Assembly: GCF_007845645.1 (NCBI RefSeq)
Contig: NZ_VCQV01000003.1
Location: forward strand, 186,001-250,000
DNA: 64,000 nucleotides
Direction of reading: 5' to 3'
Source of the DNA: Leekyejoonella antrihumi
GTDB taxonomy: Bacteria; Actinomycetota; Actinomycetes; Actinomycetales; Dermatophilaceae
The position numbers were made by a program, and so were the translations under genes. Position 1 is the first letter of the stretch; every line of letters starts with the position of its first letter. Shown in pieces: positions 1-8,245 of the stretch. The notes below the pieces were generated by a model, which was not told the origin of the DNA, did no database searches, and saw nothing but the letters and a program-made list of their open reading frames with translations.

Positions 1-204
1 GAGCACCGGGACCGGCTGACCCTGGAGCAGCTGACGACGGAGATGTCGGGCGGACAAGAACTGGCAGACCTGAGTCACGAGCTGGAGAGCATGGATCCGG
101 CGAAAGTGGTTGCGCCGACGCAGGGCAAGGCGCACGTCGCCGCACCTGAGCTGTCACGTGACGAGCTGGCCGAAGTCGTAGCGGAAGAGAAGGAGACGGA
201 ATGA
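1..204 (+). CDS. Sugar ABC transporter ATP-binding protein, C-terminal end (partial)
   Basis: The reading frame is open from base 1 to the TGA at 202-204 and gives about 67 residues. It contains the segment LTTEMSGGQELADLSHEL, which resembles the extreme C-terminus of simple-sugar (FrcA/RbsA-type) import ATPases, where an M-x-GG-x-EL-x-x-L-x-HEL stretch follows the last nucleotide-binding fold. The final residues are acidic and probably disordered. The stop overlaps the next start as ATGA, so it is translationally coupled to the dehydrogenase behind it. This points to uptake of a sugar or polyol that the following enzymes oxidise. The identification rests on a short tail only. Confidence 0.6.
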   Translation, partial: EHRDRLTLEQLTTEMSGGQELADLSHELESMDPAKVVAPTQGKAHVAAPELSRDELAEVVAEEKETE

Positions 205-1229
205 GTGTGCTGCGTGTCGGAATCATCGGAGTCGGCATGATGGGAGCCGATCACGCGGCCCGGGTCGCGCATCGCTCGGCCAACGCGGCGCTGGTCGCGA
301 TCGCCGATCCGGACCAGGACCGGGCCGCCCGGCTCGCGGCCCGGTTTGACGGAGTGCGGGTCATCTCCGACCCCATGGAGCTGATTGCCGATCCGCAGGT
401 CGACGCCGTCATCATCGCTTCGCCCGGCTCGGTCCACGAGGATCAAGTACTCGCCTGCATCGTGCACCGGAAGTATGTGTTGTGCGAGAAGCCGCTCACG
501 ATGGACAGCGCCTCCTCACTGCGACTGGTCGAGGCCGAAGCCGTCGCGGGTGCGCCCCTGCTGCAGGTCGGGTTCATGCGCCGATTCGATCCCGAGTACG
601 CCCAGATGAAAAGGGTCCTCGACTCCGGGCGGCTCGGACGGACACTGCTGCTGCACAACACGCATCGCAACAAGTCCGTCCCGAACCCGGACTTCCGGTC
701 GGAGATGATCGTGCGCGACTCACTCGTGCACGAAGTCGACGTCGCACGTTTCCTGTTCGGTCAGGAGATCACCTCGATCACCGTCTTGTCACCGGCTCCG
801 ACCTCGCACGCCCTACCGGGCGTCGCCGATCCACAGGTGTCCATCTTCACCATGGCCGGCGGTGGGATGGTGACCTCGGAGGTCTTCTGCAACTGTCAGG
901 TCGGCTACGAAGTACGCTGCGAGGCGGTCGCCGAGCGTGGCACGCTGATTGCCGGACGCCCACAGACCGGCCTCTACTCGACGGTTGCCGGCGCCGAGCA
1001 CGGCTCCTGGGGCGGTGAGGTGCACCCGGACTTCACGACGCGATTTGCTCGAGCCTACGACCTGGAGGTCCAGTCCTGGATCGACGCATCGCGCCGCCGG
1101 CAGGTCGTCGGCCCCACCTCGTGGGACGGCTATGCGGCCACAGCCGTTTGCACCGCGGGTATGCAGTCGCTCGCGACGGGTGAGCCGGTCACCGTGGATC
1201 TCGCGGACCGGACGCTGGTCGGTGCCTGA
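201..1229 (+). CDS. Gfo/Idh/MocA family NAD(P)-dependent oxidoreductase (inositol 2-dehydrogenase-like)
   Basis: 342 residues. The N-terminus has the Rossmann motif GIIGVGMMGADHA, followed by the family signature EKPLTMD (the Lys of EKP is the catalytic lysine) near residue 97. The second-domain motif SLVHEVDVARFLFG carries the active-site His and the Asp that follows it. This architecture is typical of myo-inositol or scyllo-inositol dehydrogenases and related sugar oxidoreductases. The ATG overlaps the stop of the ABC ATPase (ATGA). A TIM-barrel isomerase lies 39 bp downstream on the same strand, so the three form an apparent operon for uptake and oxidation of a cyclitol or sugar. The exact substrate cannot be read from sequence. 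Confidence 0.88.
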   Translation: MSVLRVGIIGVGMMGADHAARVAHRSANAALVAIADPDQDRAARLAARFDGVRVISDPMELIADPQVDAVIIASPGSVHEDQVLACIVHRKYVLCEKPLTMDSASSLRLVEAEAVAGAPLLQVGFMRRFDPEYAQMKRVLDSGRLGRTLLLHNTHRNKSVPNPDFRSEMIVRDSLVHEVDVARFLFGQEITSITVLSPAPTSHALPGVADPQVSIFTMAGGGMVTSEVFCNCQVGYEVRCEAVAERGTLIAGRPQTGLYSTVAGAEHGSWGGEVHPDFTTRFARAYDLEVQSWIDASRRRQVVGPTSWDGYAATAVCTAGMQSLATGEPVTVDLADRTLVGA

Positions 1230-1268
1230 CACACCACTTGGGCGAACGATGGAAAGGGCCATCTCGAC

Positions 1269-2156
1269 ATGAAACTTGCCCTGGACCCATATATGTTCCG
1301 GGACGTCCCACTGCTGGAGCTGCCTGCGCTGGTCGCGCACCTGGGGTATGAGTGGATCGAGCTGTCACCACGGGAGGACTTCACGCCCTTCTACGCGCAC
1401 CCTCGTGCCGATGATGCGAGAGTCCGCGCATTCCGTAAGGCCTTGTCGTCAGCGGGTGTCAGCGTCTCATCCGTTCTGCCGCTGTACCGGTGGAGCGGGC
1501 CGGACGAAGACGACCGGCAGGCGGCGGTGCGCTACTGGAAGCGCGCTATCCAGATCACCAGCGACCTGGGCGTGGACACCATGAACAGCGAGTTCAACGG
1601 GACGAAGCTGGAAGCTGCGCGGTGCGAGGCGCAGTTTTGGCGGTCGATGGACGAGCTGCTGCCCGTGTTCGAGAAGGAGGGGATCCGGTTGGTACTGGAG
1701 CCCCATCCCTACGACTGGGAGGAGGACGGCAGAGCGGCCGTGGACATCATCCGCGCCATCAACAGCCCGCTGGTCTCGTTCCTGTACTGCGCGCCACACA
1801 CCTTCCACCAGGGCAACGACTGCCTCGGGATCATGCAGCACGCCGGTGAGCTGCTGAGCATGGTGCACGTTGCCGATTCCTACGACCACACCGTGTCCTC
1901 GGGCCAGCGCTACATCGTCAATCCTCCCGGTGCGCAGGTAACGGTCCACCAGCATCTGGATATCGGGCAAGGTGACGTCGACTTCGAAGAGTTCTTCAGC
2001 ACGCTGGAGCAGGTCGGTTTCGACGGCATCGTCACCTCGTGTGTGTTCGCCTGGGAGGACCGCGCGACCGAATCGAGCATCTTCATGCGCGACACCATTC
2101 GTGACTACTTGAGTGGTTGGGCAAGTCCTTCCCGCCTGGAGTCGTCGATCACCTGA
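1269..2156 (+). CDS. Sugar phosphate isomerase/epimerase family protein (IolE/IolI-like TIM barrel)
   Basis: 295 residues of AP-endonuclease-2-type TIM barrel. Candidate metal ligands appear in the expected order: the Glu of LVLEPHP, the His of CAPHT, the His-Asp region of MVHVADSYDH, and a late Glu/Asp after HLDIGQGDVDF. The family isomerises or dehydrates keto-inositols and sugars. The position directly behind an inositol-dehydrogenase-like gene fits the second step of a cyclitol or sugar pathway. A GGAAAGGG ribosome site lies upstream of the ATG. The substrate is inferred from context only. Confidence 0.85.
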   Translation: MKLALDPYMFRDVPLLELPALVAHLGYEWIELSPREDFTPFYAHPRADDARVRAFRKALSSAGVSVSSVLPLYRWSGPDEDDRQAAVRYWKRAIQITSDLGVDTMNSEFNGTKLEAARCEAQFWRSMDELLPVFEKEGIRLVLEPHPYDWEEDGRAAVDIIRAINSPLVSFLYCAPHTFHQGNDCLGIMQHAGELLSMVHVADSYDHTVSSGQRYIVNPPGAQVTVHQHLDIGQGDVDFEEFFSTLEQVGFDGIVTSCVFAWEDRATESSIFMRDTIRDYLSGWASPSRLESSIT

Positions 2157-2207
2157 TGGACGTTAAGATAGGGCGAGCGAAATACTGCACTTGAGGAGTC
2201 ATTCGAC

Positions 2208-2273
2208 ATGCTGGACCGGACCTCGACGGGTCTGGTCGTCGTCCCAGGCTCGGCGGCCCTCAACTGCGTGTGA
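2208..2273 (+). CDS. Possible 21-residue peptide ending in Asn-Cys-Val
   Basis: A short frame starts at ATG 2208, about 12 nt after a GAGGAG ribosome-site-like sequence, and stops at TGA 2271-2273. The product is 21 residues, begins MLDRTSTGLVVV and ends in Asn-Cys-Val. It lies 51 bp behind the isomerase gene in the same direction. It could be a leader or precursor peptide or a chance frame. No tailoring enzyme of a known peptide-modification pathway is adjacent, although a PhyH-type oxygenase follows on the other strand. Confidence 0.25.
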   Translation: MLDRTSTGLVVVPGSAALNCV

Positions 2274-2354
2274 GAACCGGTCCCTGAGCCGGCGCATCCG
2301 GGTAGCGTCCCGGTAATCAGGCCCGCCTGGTGCCGGTCGTGCGGGCCGGATGGA

Positions 2355-3539
2355 TCAGTGACTCCGCTTGGCGTCCGCGAGTGTCTGCAGGGAGTGCGTC
2401 AGCTGATCGAGTGACGCATCCGAGGTCAGCGCAGCGCGGACGACATCGGCCTGGCTCGGTGGGCACATCCCGTCGACAGGCTGGTCGCGGTCCAGGTTGG
2501 TTGGGAACGGATAGCCCTCGGCCGTCGCGGCGATCACGTTGTCCAGGTCGCGGTCCGGCCGACCGGCCGACTTCTCCTGCCGAAGGATCGGGTAGATCGC
2601 GTTGAGCATCCGCTCCCGGTCGACCGACTCCATCGCCCTGCCGAACGCGGAGGAGATCTGCAGCAGGTTGGCCATCCGCCGGATGCTCGAGGAGACGTTC
2701 GATCCGGCAGCGTGGAAGAGCGCGGGATTGAAGAACACCGCGTCACCCATGTGCAGGGGCAGCTGCACGTGGTGGGACCTGAAGTACTCCTGAAACTCCG
2801 GGAGCCAGTAGGCCAGGTACCCGAGGCGGTACTTCTGGGAGTGCGGCAGGTAAAGGGTCGGCCCGGACGCGAGCGGCATGTCGACGTGCGCGACGGCGCC
2901 CTGCAGCGTGAGCACGGGTGACAGGTCGTGCGCGTGGGCGGGGTACGTCGCGGACACCTCGGGCGACTGGAATCCGAGGTGATAGTCGCGATGCACTGTC
3001 TGGCCGACGCCACCGGGGTTGACGACATTGATCTGGGAGGTGACCTGGTAACCCGGACCCAGCCAGGCTGTTGCAGCCAGCGCCACCAGGTCATTCGCGT
3101 AGTAGTCGACGAATCCACGAGGATCATCGACGGCCAGCTTCTCCAATGCGTTCCAGACCCGGTCGTTGGTTCCCGGCGCGGCGAAGTGGTCACCAGCTTC
3201 GACGCCGGCACCATGCTGCGCGTCGATGAGCACCTGGAACGCGGCGGTCACCCGGTCGAGGACACCGACGTCGAACGCGCCCTCGACGACCACGATGCCC
3301 GGCCCCTGCGACAAAGCGTGCGACAGCTCGTCGTATGCCGACTCACGGCCGGCAGCGGACGACCCGGCCCGCACCAGATCGGCCGCCTCGTAGACCAGGA
3401 TGCCCTGTTCGACCCTGCGCGCGAGCGGATAGTCCTGCGCCGGGGTGGTGTCGCGCAGGACAGCCAGGAGGTCCTCAAGGCGGCAGTCTTGTGGCCGCAG
3501 GCGCGACGGTCGGCTGGGCTGCAACTGCTGCGTATTCAT
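2355..3539 (-). CDS. Phytanoyl-CoA dioxygenase (PhyH) family protein
   Basis: 394 residues. Fe(II)/2-oxoglutarate oxygenase features are visible: the HxD pair in TVHRDYHLGF, the distal His in FFNPALFHAAGSN, and a following Arg in SSIRRMANLLQ that would bind 2-oxoglutarate. These fit the PhyH superfamily, which hydroxylates varied small molecules. The gene points away from the Gfo/Idh/MocA gene at 3648, and the shared 108-bp intergenic region contains two nested inverted repeats. The substrate is unknown. The sugar-catabolism neighbours suggest a polyol, sugar acid or related compound, but this is inference. Confidence 0.85.
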   Translation of the reverse strand: MNTQQLQPSRPSRLRPQDCRLEDLLAVLRDTTPAQDYPLARRVEQGILVYEAADLVRAGSSAAGRESAYDELSHALSQGPGIVVVEGAFDVGVLDRVTAAFQVLIDAQHGAGVEAGDHFAAPGTNDRVWNALEKLAVDDPRGFVDYYANDLVALAATAWLGPGYQVTSQINVVNPGGVGQTVHRDYHLGFQSPEVSATYPAHAHDLSPVLTLQGAVAHVDMPLASGPTLYLPHSQKYRLGYLAYWLPEFQEYFRSHHVQLPLHMGDAVFFNPALFHAAGSNVSSSIRRMANLLQISSAFGRAMESVDRERMLNAIYPILRQEKSAGRPDRDLDNVIAATAEGYPFPTNLDRDQPVDGMCPPSQADVVRAALTSDASLDQLTHSLQTLADAKRSH

Positions 3540-3606
3540 GCAATCTCCCTGAGGTGGGATGGTGACTGGCGATCAGCGCGGACCATGAGGGCACCTTGAT
3601 GCGGTC

Positions 3607-3636
3607 AACATCACAATGTGAGGACATAATGATGTT
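3607..3636. promoter_or_regulatory. Candidate operator between divergent genes
   Basis: Two nested symmetric elements lie just before the ATG at 3648: AACATCA (3607-3613) paired with TGATGTT (3630-3636), and the perfect 11-bp palindrome TCACAATGTGA at 3611-3621. The surrounding sequence is AT-richer than the genes. The position between divergently transcribed PhyH and dehydrogenase genes fits a shared regulator site. The regulator is not identified. Confidence 0.45.
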
Positions 3637-3647
3637 AGCATTTAGGG

Positions 3648-4685
3648 ATGCTTCCGCGTAGTCTCCCGGTGCCTCGCACGCCGGACTCCCAGACGGCTCC
3701 GCGACTGCGATGGGGGATCCTTGGAACCGGCTGGATTGCGGAGCAGTTCGTCCGATCACTGCAAAGGCACACTCGACAGGTGGTTCAGGCCGTCGGATCC
3801 CGGACGCTGCCCACCGCCCAGCGCGCCGCCGACCGATGGGGCGGGGCTACGGCATACGGCTCGTATGCGGGGCTGGTCGCCGATCCGCGGGTGGACGTCG
3901 TCTATATCGCGACCCCTCACCACCTGCACTTGCCGAATGCCCTGCTTGCGATCGAGGCCGGCAAACATGTGCTGGTCGAGAAGCCGATCGGGCTCAGCGC
4001 CGACGAGGCCCGCACGATGCACCACGCAGCGCGGACTGCGGGTGTCTTCTGCATGGAGGCGTTGTGGACGCTGTGTCTGCCCAAGTACGACGTCATCCGG
4101 CAGCTGCTTACGGACGGGGTGCTGGGTGAGCCGACGGCGGTGCTCGCCGACATCGGAGAGGCCTTCGCAGCCGACCACCGAATCCTGCGCCCTGACCTCG
4201 CCGGTGGACCGCTGCTGGACCTGGGCACCTACCCGGTCATGCTCGCGACATGGGTGCTCGGCGACCCGGACATTGTGCAGGCGGTAGGCACTGCGGCCAC
4301 CACGACGATCAACGGCCAGCTCGCGATCACGCTGCATTCACCCAATGCGGTTGCGGCACTGCATACCACGCTGCAGGCAGTCACCCCGACCACTGCGGTG
4401 ATCGCCGGGAGCGAGGCGACCATCTCCATCGAACGGTTCTTCTACCGGACCGGACCATTTGCCCTGACCGGGCGGGACGGCGCACGCCTGGAATTCGACG
4501 AGCCTGCGGTGGACCATGACGCATTGCACTTCGAGGCCGCGGAGGTTGCTCGCTGCATCGCGGACGGTCAGACGGGCTCGCCACTGCGACCGATGGCCGA
4601 CACGGTTCGCACGCTGGCCGTCATGGACCGAATCCGGGAGGCAGTTGGCATCACGTTCGATGAGGCGATCATTGCGCGTCGCTGA
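3648..4685 (+). CDS. Gfo/Idh/MocA family oxidoreductase (dihydrodiol/glucose-fructose oxidoreductase type)
   Basis: 345 residues. Rossmann motif WGILGTGWIAEQF near the N-terminus, then EKPIGL with the catalytic Lys, and the segment EALWTLCLPKY that is characteristic of the dimeric-dihydrodiol-dehydrogenase-like branch. LLDLGTYPVMLA supplies the D-x-G-x-Y active-site motif of that branch in place of the His-Asp motif seen in the inositol dehydrogenases nearby. An ATG at 3648 gives about 20 residues before the first beta strand. It is followed 45 bp later by an MFS transporter and is divergent from the PhyH gene. Confidence 0.87.
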   Translation: MLPRSLPVPRTPDSQTAPRLRWGILGTGWIAEQFVRSLQRHTRQVVQAVGSRTLPTAQRAADRWGGATAYGSYAGLVADPRVDVVYIATPHHLHLPNALLAIEAGKHVLVEKPIGLSADEARTMHHAARTAGVFCMEALWTLCLPKYDVIRQLLTDGVLGEPTAVLADIGEAFAADHRILRPDLAGGPLLDLGTYPVMLATWVLGDPDIVQAVGTAATTTINGQLAITLHSPNAVAALHTTLQAVTPTTAVIAGSEATISIERFFYRTGPFALTGRDGARLEFDEPAVDHDALHFEAAEVARCIADGQTGSPLRPMADTVRTLAVMDRIREAVGITFDEAIIARR

Positions 4686-4730
4686 GCCCGGGCCACTCGG
4701 AGGCAAGACGACGGAGCGGTCCTGGCATCC

Positions 4731-5984
4731 ATGTCTGCAGACGCCATGACGCCTGCGAACACCCTGCGTGGTCCACGGAAGATGATCCTGGTTGCTGCGC
4801 TGGTGTGCGGTGCCTTCGGCATCGGGACAAGTGAATTCCTGGTCATGGGGCTGCTCCCGCAGATCGCGGCAAGTCTGTCCGGACAGCTATACCGGAGAAG
4901 CCCTAAGGCTGCGATGGCGACCACGGGGTGGATGACAGCAGGGTATGCGCTCGGCGTTGCGACAGGTACGGTCGTGATGCCTTTCCTGCTGCGGAAATCT
5001 CAGGTGCGGGCGGCTCTTATCTGGTGTGCTGCAAGCATGATGCTCTGGACGTTGCTGACGGCCCTGAGTCCTTCACTGCCGGTCGCGATCACCTTTCGCT
5101 TTCTTGCCGCATTGGCCCATGCGACGTATACGGGACTTGCATCCGTCGTCGTTGCGCGCCTACTTGGGCCAAATCATCAAGGTCGGGGTAACGCCGTGGT
5201 GATCGGCGGTCTTACAGCGGCCAATCTCGTTGGCGTACCACTGTTCACCGCAGCCGGCTCTGGGGGCGCATGGCGGGTCATGATCGGCCTCTGCTCGATT
5301 CTTTTCGCGGCCCCGGTGGTCGCTCTTGTGTTCATCAGCCTTCCAGCGCTGTCCGATATCCCTCATGCAGCAGTTCGAGCAAGGGCGACAACCAGACAGT
5401 CCCTGACGTTGATGGCAGCGATTACTCTGCTCGCCGGCGGCGGTTTTGCGATCATGACCTTTGTCGCACCGATATCTCGGTGGTCCGAGGGTTCTGTGGC
5501 AGTGCTTCCCGTTGCCGCGTATATGGCGATCTTCGGTGTCGGCATGAACGCGGGAAATGTCATCGGTGGCTGGGCCGCCGATCGGGCCGCAGGCGTTTCG
5601 GTGGTGTGCTTCGGTGCGGTCGGGATTACGGGGACCGTGATGCTCCTTCTTCGGCTCTGGCCAGGGGTCACCACCGGCGTAGGCATCGCGATGATGGGCA
5701 TCCTTCTCGGGGGTGTCAACCCCGGCGCGATGGTCCTGTACATGCGAGAGCTGCCGCACCGGCCACGCCTGGCAGCATCCCTTGCATCCGGCACAGCCAA
5801 CCTGGGGAGCTTCATAGGCTCTCTTGCCGGTGGAGCGCTGCTGGCGACTCGTGGCGTTTCAGCAGCCGTGGCAGGCGGTTTTGCCCTCACCGCTATCGGA
5901 CTCCTGGTGTTTCTTGGGCGCGGGTCACCGAGCGGCAGGTCACTCGCCGCGAGCGGGGGGACGGCAGCAGAGCGGACATCCTGA
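4731..5984 (+). CDS. MFS transporter (drug/sugar-efflux DHA1 type)
   Basis: 417 residues, highly hydrophobic, with about 12 predicted membrane helices. The first helix contains FGIGTSEFLVMGLLPQIA, which is typical of the AraJ/YdhP-like arabinose or drug efflux branch of DHA1 transporters. Motif-A-like basic residues occur after helix 2. An in-frame ATG at 4746 is an alternative start. The gene follows the dehydrogenase at 3648 with a 45-bp gap and is likely cotranscribed. A role in exporting a sugar or pathway intermediate is plausible. The substrate is unknown. Confidence 0.85.
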   Translation: MSADAMTPANTLRGPRKMILVAALVCGAFGIGTSEFLVMGLLPQIAASLSGQLYRRSPKAAMATTGWMTAGYALGVATGTVVMPFLLRKSQVRAALIWCAASMMLWTLLTALSPSLPVAITFRFLAALAHATYTGLASVVVARLLGPNHQGRGNAVVIGGLTAANLVGVPLFTAAGSGGAWRVMIGLCSILFAAPVVALVFISLPALSDIPHAAVRARATTRQSLTLMAAITLLAGGGFAIMTFVAPISRWSEGSVAVLPVAAYMAIFGVGMNAGNVIGGWAADRAAGVSVVCFGAVGITGTVMLLLRLWPGVTTGVGIAMMGILLGGVNPGAMVLYMRELPHRPRLAASLASGTANLGSFIGSLAGGALLATRGVSAAVAGGFALTAIGLLVFLGRGSPSGRSLAASGGTAAERTS

Positions 5985-6017
5985 CCACCGCAGCCGGTTC
6001 AAGTCCGTGATGCAGCA

Positions 6018-7040
6018 TCAACCGGCTCGTCTGCCTGCCTCCCCGGATTGCACTGCGGCCGTAGTCGTCCGGACGATGAGTTCCGGCTCGATCGTGACCG
6101 ATCCGGCCGCAGTCCCGCGTTCCAGACGGTCGGCCACGGCCCGCACGGCCTCGGCGCCCAGCCGTGCGGCATCCTGTCGCACGGTGGTCAGCGCGATGTG
6201 CGGATAGGCCGCCTCCGTGATGTCATCGAACCCGACGACGGATAGGTCATCCGGCACTCGGACGCCCGCCCGGCGCACCACGTCGATGAAGCCGAGAGCG
6301 CAGCGGTCATTGAACGCTGCCACGCCGGTCGGTCGATCCGAACCCAGGCCAAGGAACACCCGTGCGGCCTCGGCACCCTCGAGCTCGGTGACGCCGCCTG
6401 GAAGCAGCGCTTCGGACAAGCCGGGGGAGTGGCGGATGCCGACGCGGTAGCCGCGGCGCCGGTCGGCCGCACCCGCGGCCCGGCCGCCGTCGAGCAGGGC
6501 GATGCGGGTGTGGCCGAGCCCGTGCAGGTGCTCGACAGCGAGCCGCAGGCCGGCAGCGTCGTCAGTCCGCACCACGCCGATGTCCTCGGCGTGGACGTTG
6601 CGCAGCACGCTGACCACCGGCAGTCGTGCAGCGAGCCTGGCCAGGTCCGTGCGTGACTGCTGGGCCCCGAGCAGGATGAGTGCCTCGCACCGCTCAGCGA
6701 GTAGCGTCTCGACGGCCTCATCGTGGGCGCGCGAGGCGGTGACGCCGCTGAGGACGATCTCGTATCCGGCTGTGTCGCCATGGCGGTAGAGGCTGCCCAG
6801 CAGGTCGCCGTGGAACGCATCGCCCACGTGGAACGCCACGCCGATCGTCCGGCTCCGGCTGCGGCCGAGCCGGCTGGCCCGCCTATCGGGCCGGTAGTCG
6901 AGCCCCACGGCGGCGTCGAGCACTCGTTGCCGGGTGGCATCCGATGCCCCGGGAACTCCACGGAAGACGATGGAGACCAGCGCACGGGACACACCTGCCT
7001 GCGCCGCGACATCCTCCATCGTGACCCGGTGACCATACAT
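6018..7040 (-). CDS. LacI family transcriptional regulator
   Basis: About 340 residues starting MYGHRVTMEDVAAQAGVS. The N-terminal LacI helix-turn-helix reads VTMEDVAAQAGVSRALVSIV, with the hinge region RASRLGRSRSRTIGV, followed by a periplasmic-binding-protein-like sensor domain (ALILLGAQQSRT, GVAAFNDRCALGFIDVVRRAGVRVPDDLSVVGFDD). The frame extends upstream to 7136, but 7040 places the HTH at the usual distance from the N-terminus. It is divergent from the dehydrogenase at 7214, and a long palindrome lies between them. It most likely represses that dehydrogenase-isomerase pair and responds to a sugar or polyol. Confidence 0.92.
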   Translation of the reverse strand: MYGHRVTMEDVAAQAGVSRALVSIVFRGVPGASDATRQRVLDAAVGLDYRPDRRASRLGRSRSRTIGVAFHVGDAFHGDLLGSLYRHGDTAGYEIVLSGVTASRAHDEAVETLLAERCEALILLGAQQSRTDLARLAARLPVVSVLRNVHAEDIGVVRTDDAAGLRLAVEHLHGLGHTRIALLDGGRAAGAADRRRGYRVGIRHSPGLSEALLPGGVTELEGAEAARVFLGLGSDRPTGVAAFNDRCALGFIDVVRRAGVRVPDDLSVVGFDDITEAAYPHIALTTVRQDAARLGAEAVRAVADRLERGTAAGSVTIEPELIVRTTTAAVQSGEAGRRAG

Positions 7041-7163
7041 GGCTCGCACCCTAGTCGTCCCTCTGCGGATTTCTCGTCGGCGCCTCCGGCAATGCGTGGT
7101 GGCGACTCCACCGTGCGTTCCATCGGATCTCGCCATGCTCTTGACTCGGCGCGGTGTCTTGTT

Positions 7164-7205
7164 CTTGAATGCTTTAACTAGAGCGCTCTAGTTAAAGCAT
7201 TCAAG
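7164..7205. promoter_or_regulatory. 42-bp perfect palindrome, LacI-family operator candidate
   Basis: Bases 7164-7205 form a perfect inverted repeat with no spacer: the left half CTTGAATGCTTTAACTAGAG is followed by C at 7184, then the exact complement. The core TAGAGCGCTCTA has the even-spaced CG centre usual for LacI-family sites; the known CebR box also has a GAGCGCTC core. It lies between the divergent lacI gene and the dehydrogenase start at 7214. Its right end merges with the AAGGAG ribosome site of that gene, so repressor binding would also cover the translation start region. Confidence 0.85.
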
Positions 7206-7213
7206 GAGCATCC

Positions 7214-8245
7214 ATGACTCACCGCAGCCCGGTTCGCATCGGCCTCATCGGCACAGGCCGCATCGGCACCCATCACGCGACCACGCTCGCACGCCGCCTC
7301 AGCGAAGCCGATCTTGTCGCGGTAGCCGACTCTGCCCCGGGTCGCGCGCAACACCTTGGGGAGGCACTTGGCGTGCCGTGGCTCACTGATGCGCATGCCC
7401 TGATCGAGCGTCCCGACATCGAGGCGGTCGCCATCACCTGCTCGAGCATCGCCCACTCGGAGCTCGTCGTAGCGGCGGCGCAGGCCGGCAAGGCGGTCTT
7501 CGTGGAGAAGCCGATGGCACTTACGCTTGCCGACGCAGACCGCGCCATCGCGGCCTGCCGTGCGGCGGGAGTGCCGCTCCAGGTCGGCTTCAACCGCCGG
7601 TTCGCACCCGAATTTCGGGCTGCACACGACGTTGTGGTCGACGGTGGGATCGGCACACCACAGCTCCTGCGCTCGCTCACCAGGGATCCGGGGCTGGCCG
7701 ACCCCAGCGCCGTCCCACCATGGACGATCTTCACCCAGACGCTGATCCATGACTTCGACGTCCTGAGCTGGTTCAATCCCGATGCCCGGCCCGTGGAGGT
7801 CAGTGTCATGGCCGACGCGCTGGTGGCGCCCGACTATCGCGACGCGGGCCTGCTCGACACCGCGGTGGTGACCATCCGATACGACAACGGCGCGATCGCC
7901 GTGGCCGAGGCGAGCTTCGCTGCTGCATACGGATATGACGTGCGGGCAGAGGCATTCGGCTCTCGCGGCATGGTCGCAGCCGGCAGCCCGTCTCATCTGC
8001 ACACGACCCATTGGAACGCGGACGGGGTGTCGAGTCCGACGGCGCGCGCGGACACCGAGCTGTTCGCCGAGGCGTATGCCGGGGAGCTCGCCGCCTTCTG
8101 CGCAGTGGTGCGAGACGGCACCCCGGCAGCGGTCGGCGGGACGGACGCTCGCGCGGCACTACGTATCGCGCTTGCGTGCATCGAAGCGGTCGAGACGGGC
8201 GCCACCGTGACCATCCACGACGCGGACCGGGCCGGTGTGCGGTGA
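7214..8245 (+). CDS. Gfo/Idh/MocA family oxidoreductase (inositol 2-dehydrogenase-like)
   Basis: 343 residues. Rossmann motif IGLIGTGRIGTHHA, cofactor/catalytic motif EKPMALTLADADRA, the VGFNRRFAPEF segment, and the TLIHDFDVLSWF active-site motif with His and Asp. This pattern is the one seen in bacterial myo-inositol 2-dehydrogenases (IolG) and close relatives, though such enzymes vary in substrate. The start is preceded by AAGGAG and by the 42-bp operator of the divergent LacI regulator. The last codons overlap the GTG start of the isomerase at 8242, which indicates coupled translation. Confidence 0.88.
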   Translation: MTHRSPVRIGLIGTGRIGTHHATTLARRLSEADLVAVADSAPGRAQHLGEALGVPWLTDAHALIERPDIEAVAITCSSIAHSELVVAAAQAGKAVFVEKPMALTLADADRAIAACRAAGVPLQVGFNRRFAPEFRAAHDVVVDGGIGTPQLLRSLTRDPGLADPSAVPPWTIFTQTLIHDFDVLSWFNPDARPVEVSVMADALVAPDYRDAGLLDTAVVTIRYDNGAIAVAEASFAAAYGYDVRAEAFGSRGMVAAGSPSHLHTTHWNADGVSSPTARADTELFAEAYAGELAAFCAVVRDGTPAAVGGTDARAALRIALACIEAVETGATVTIHDADRAGVR

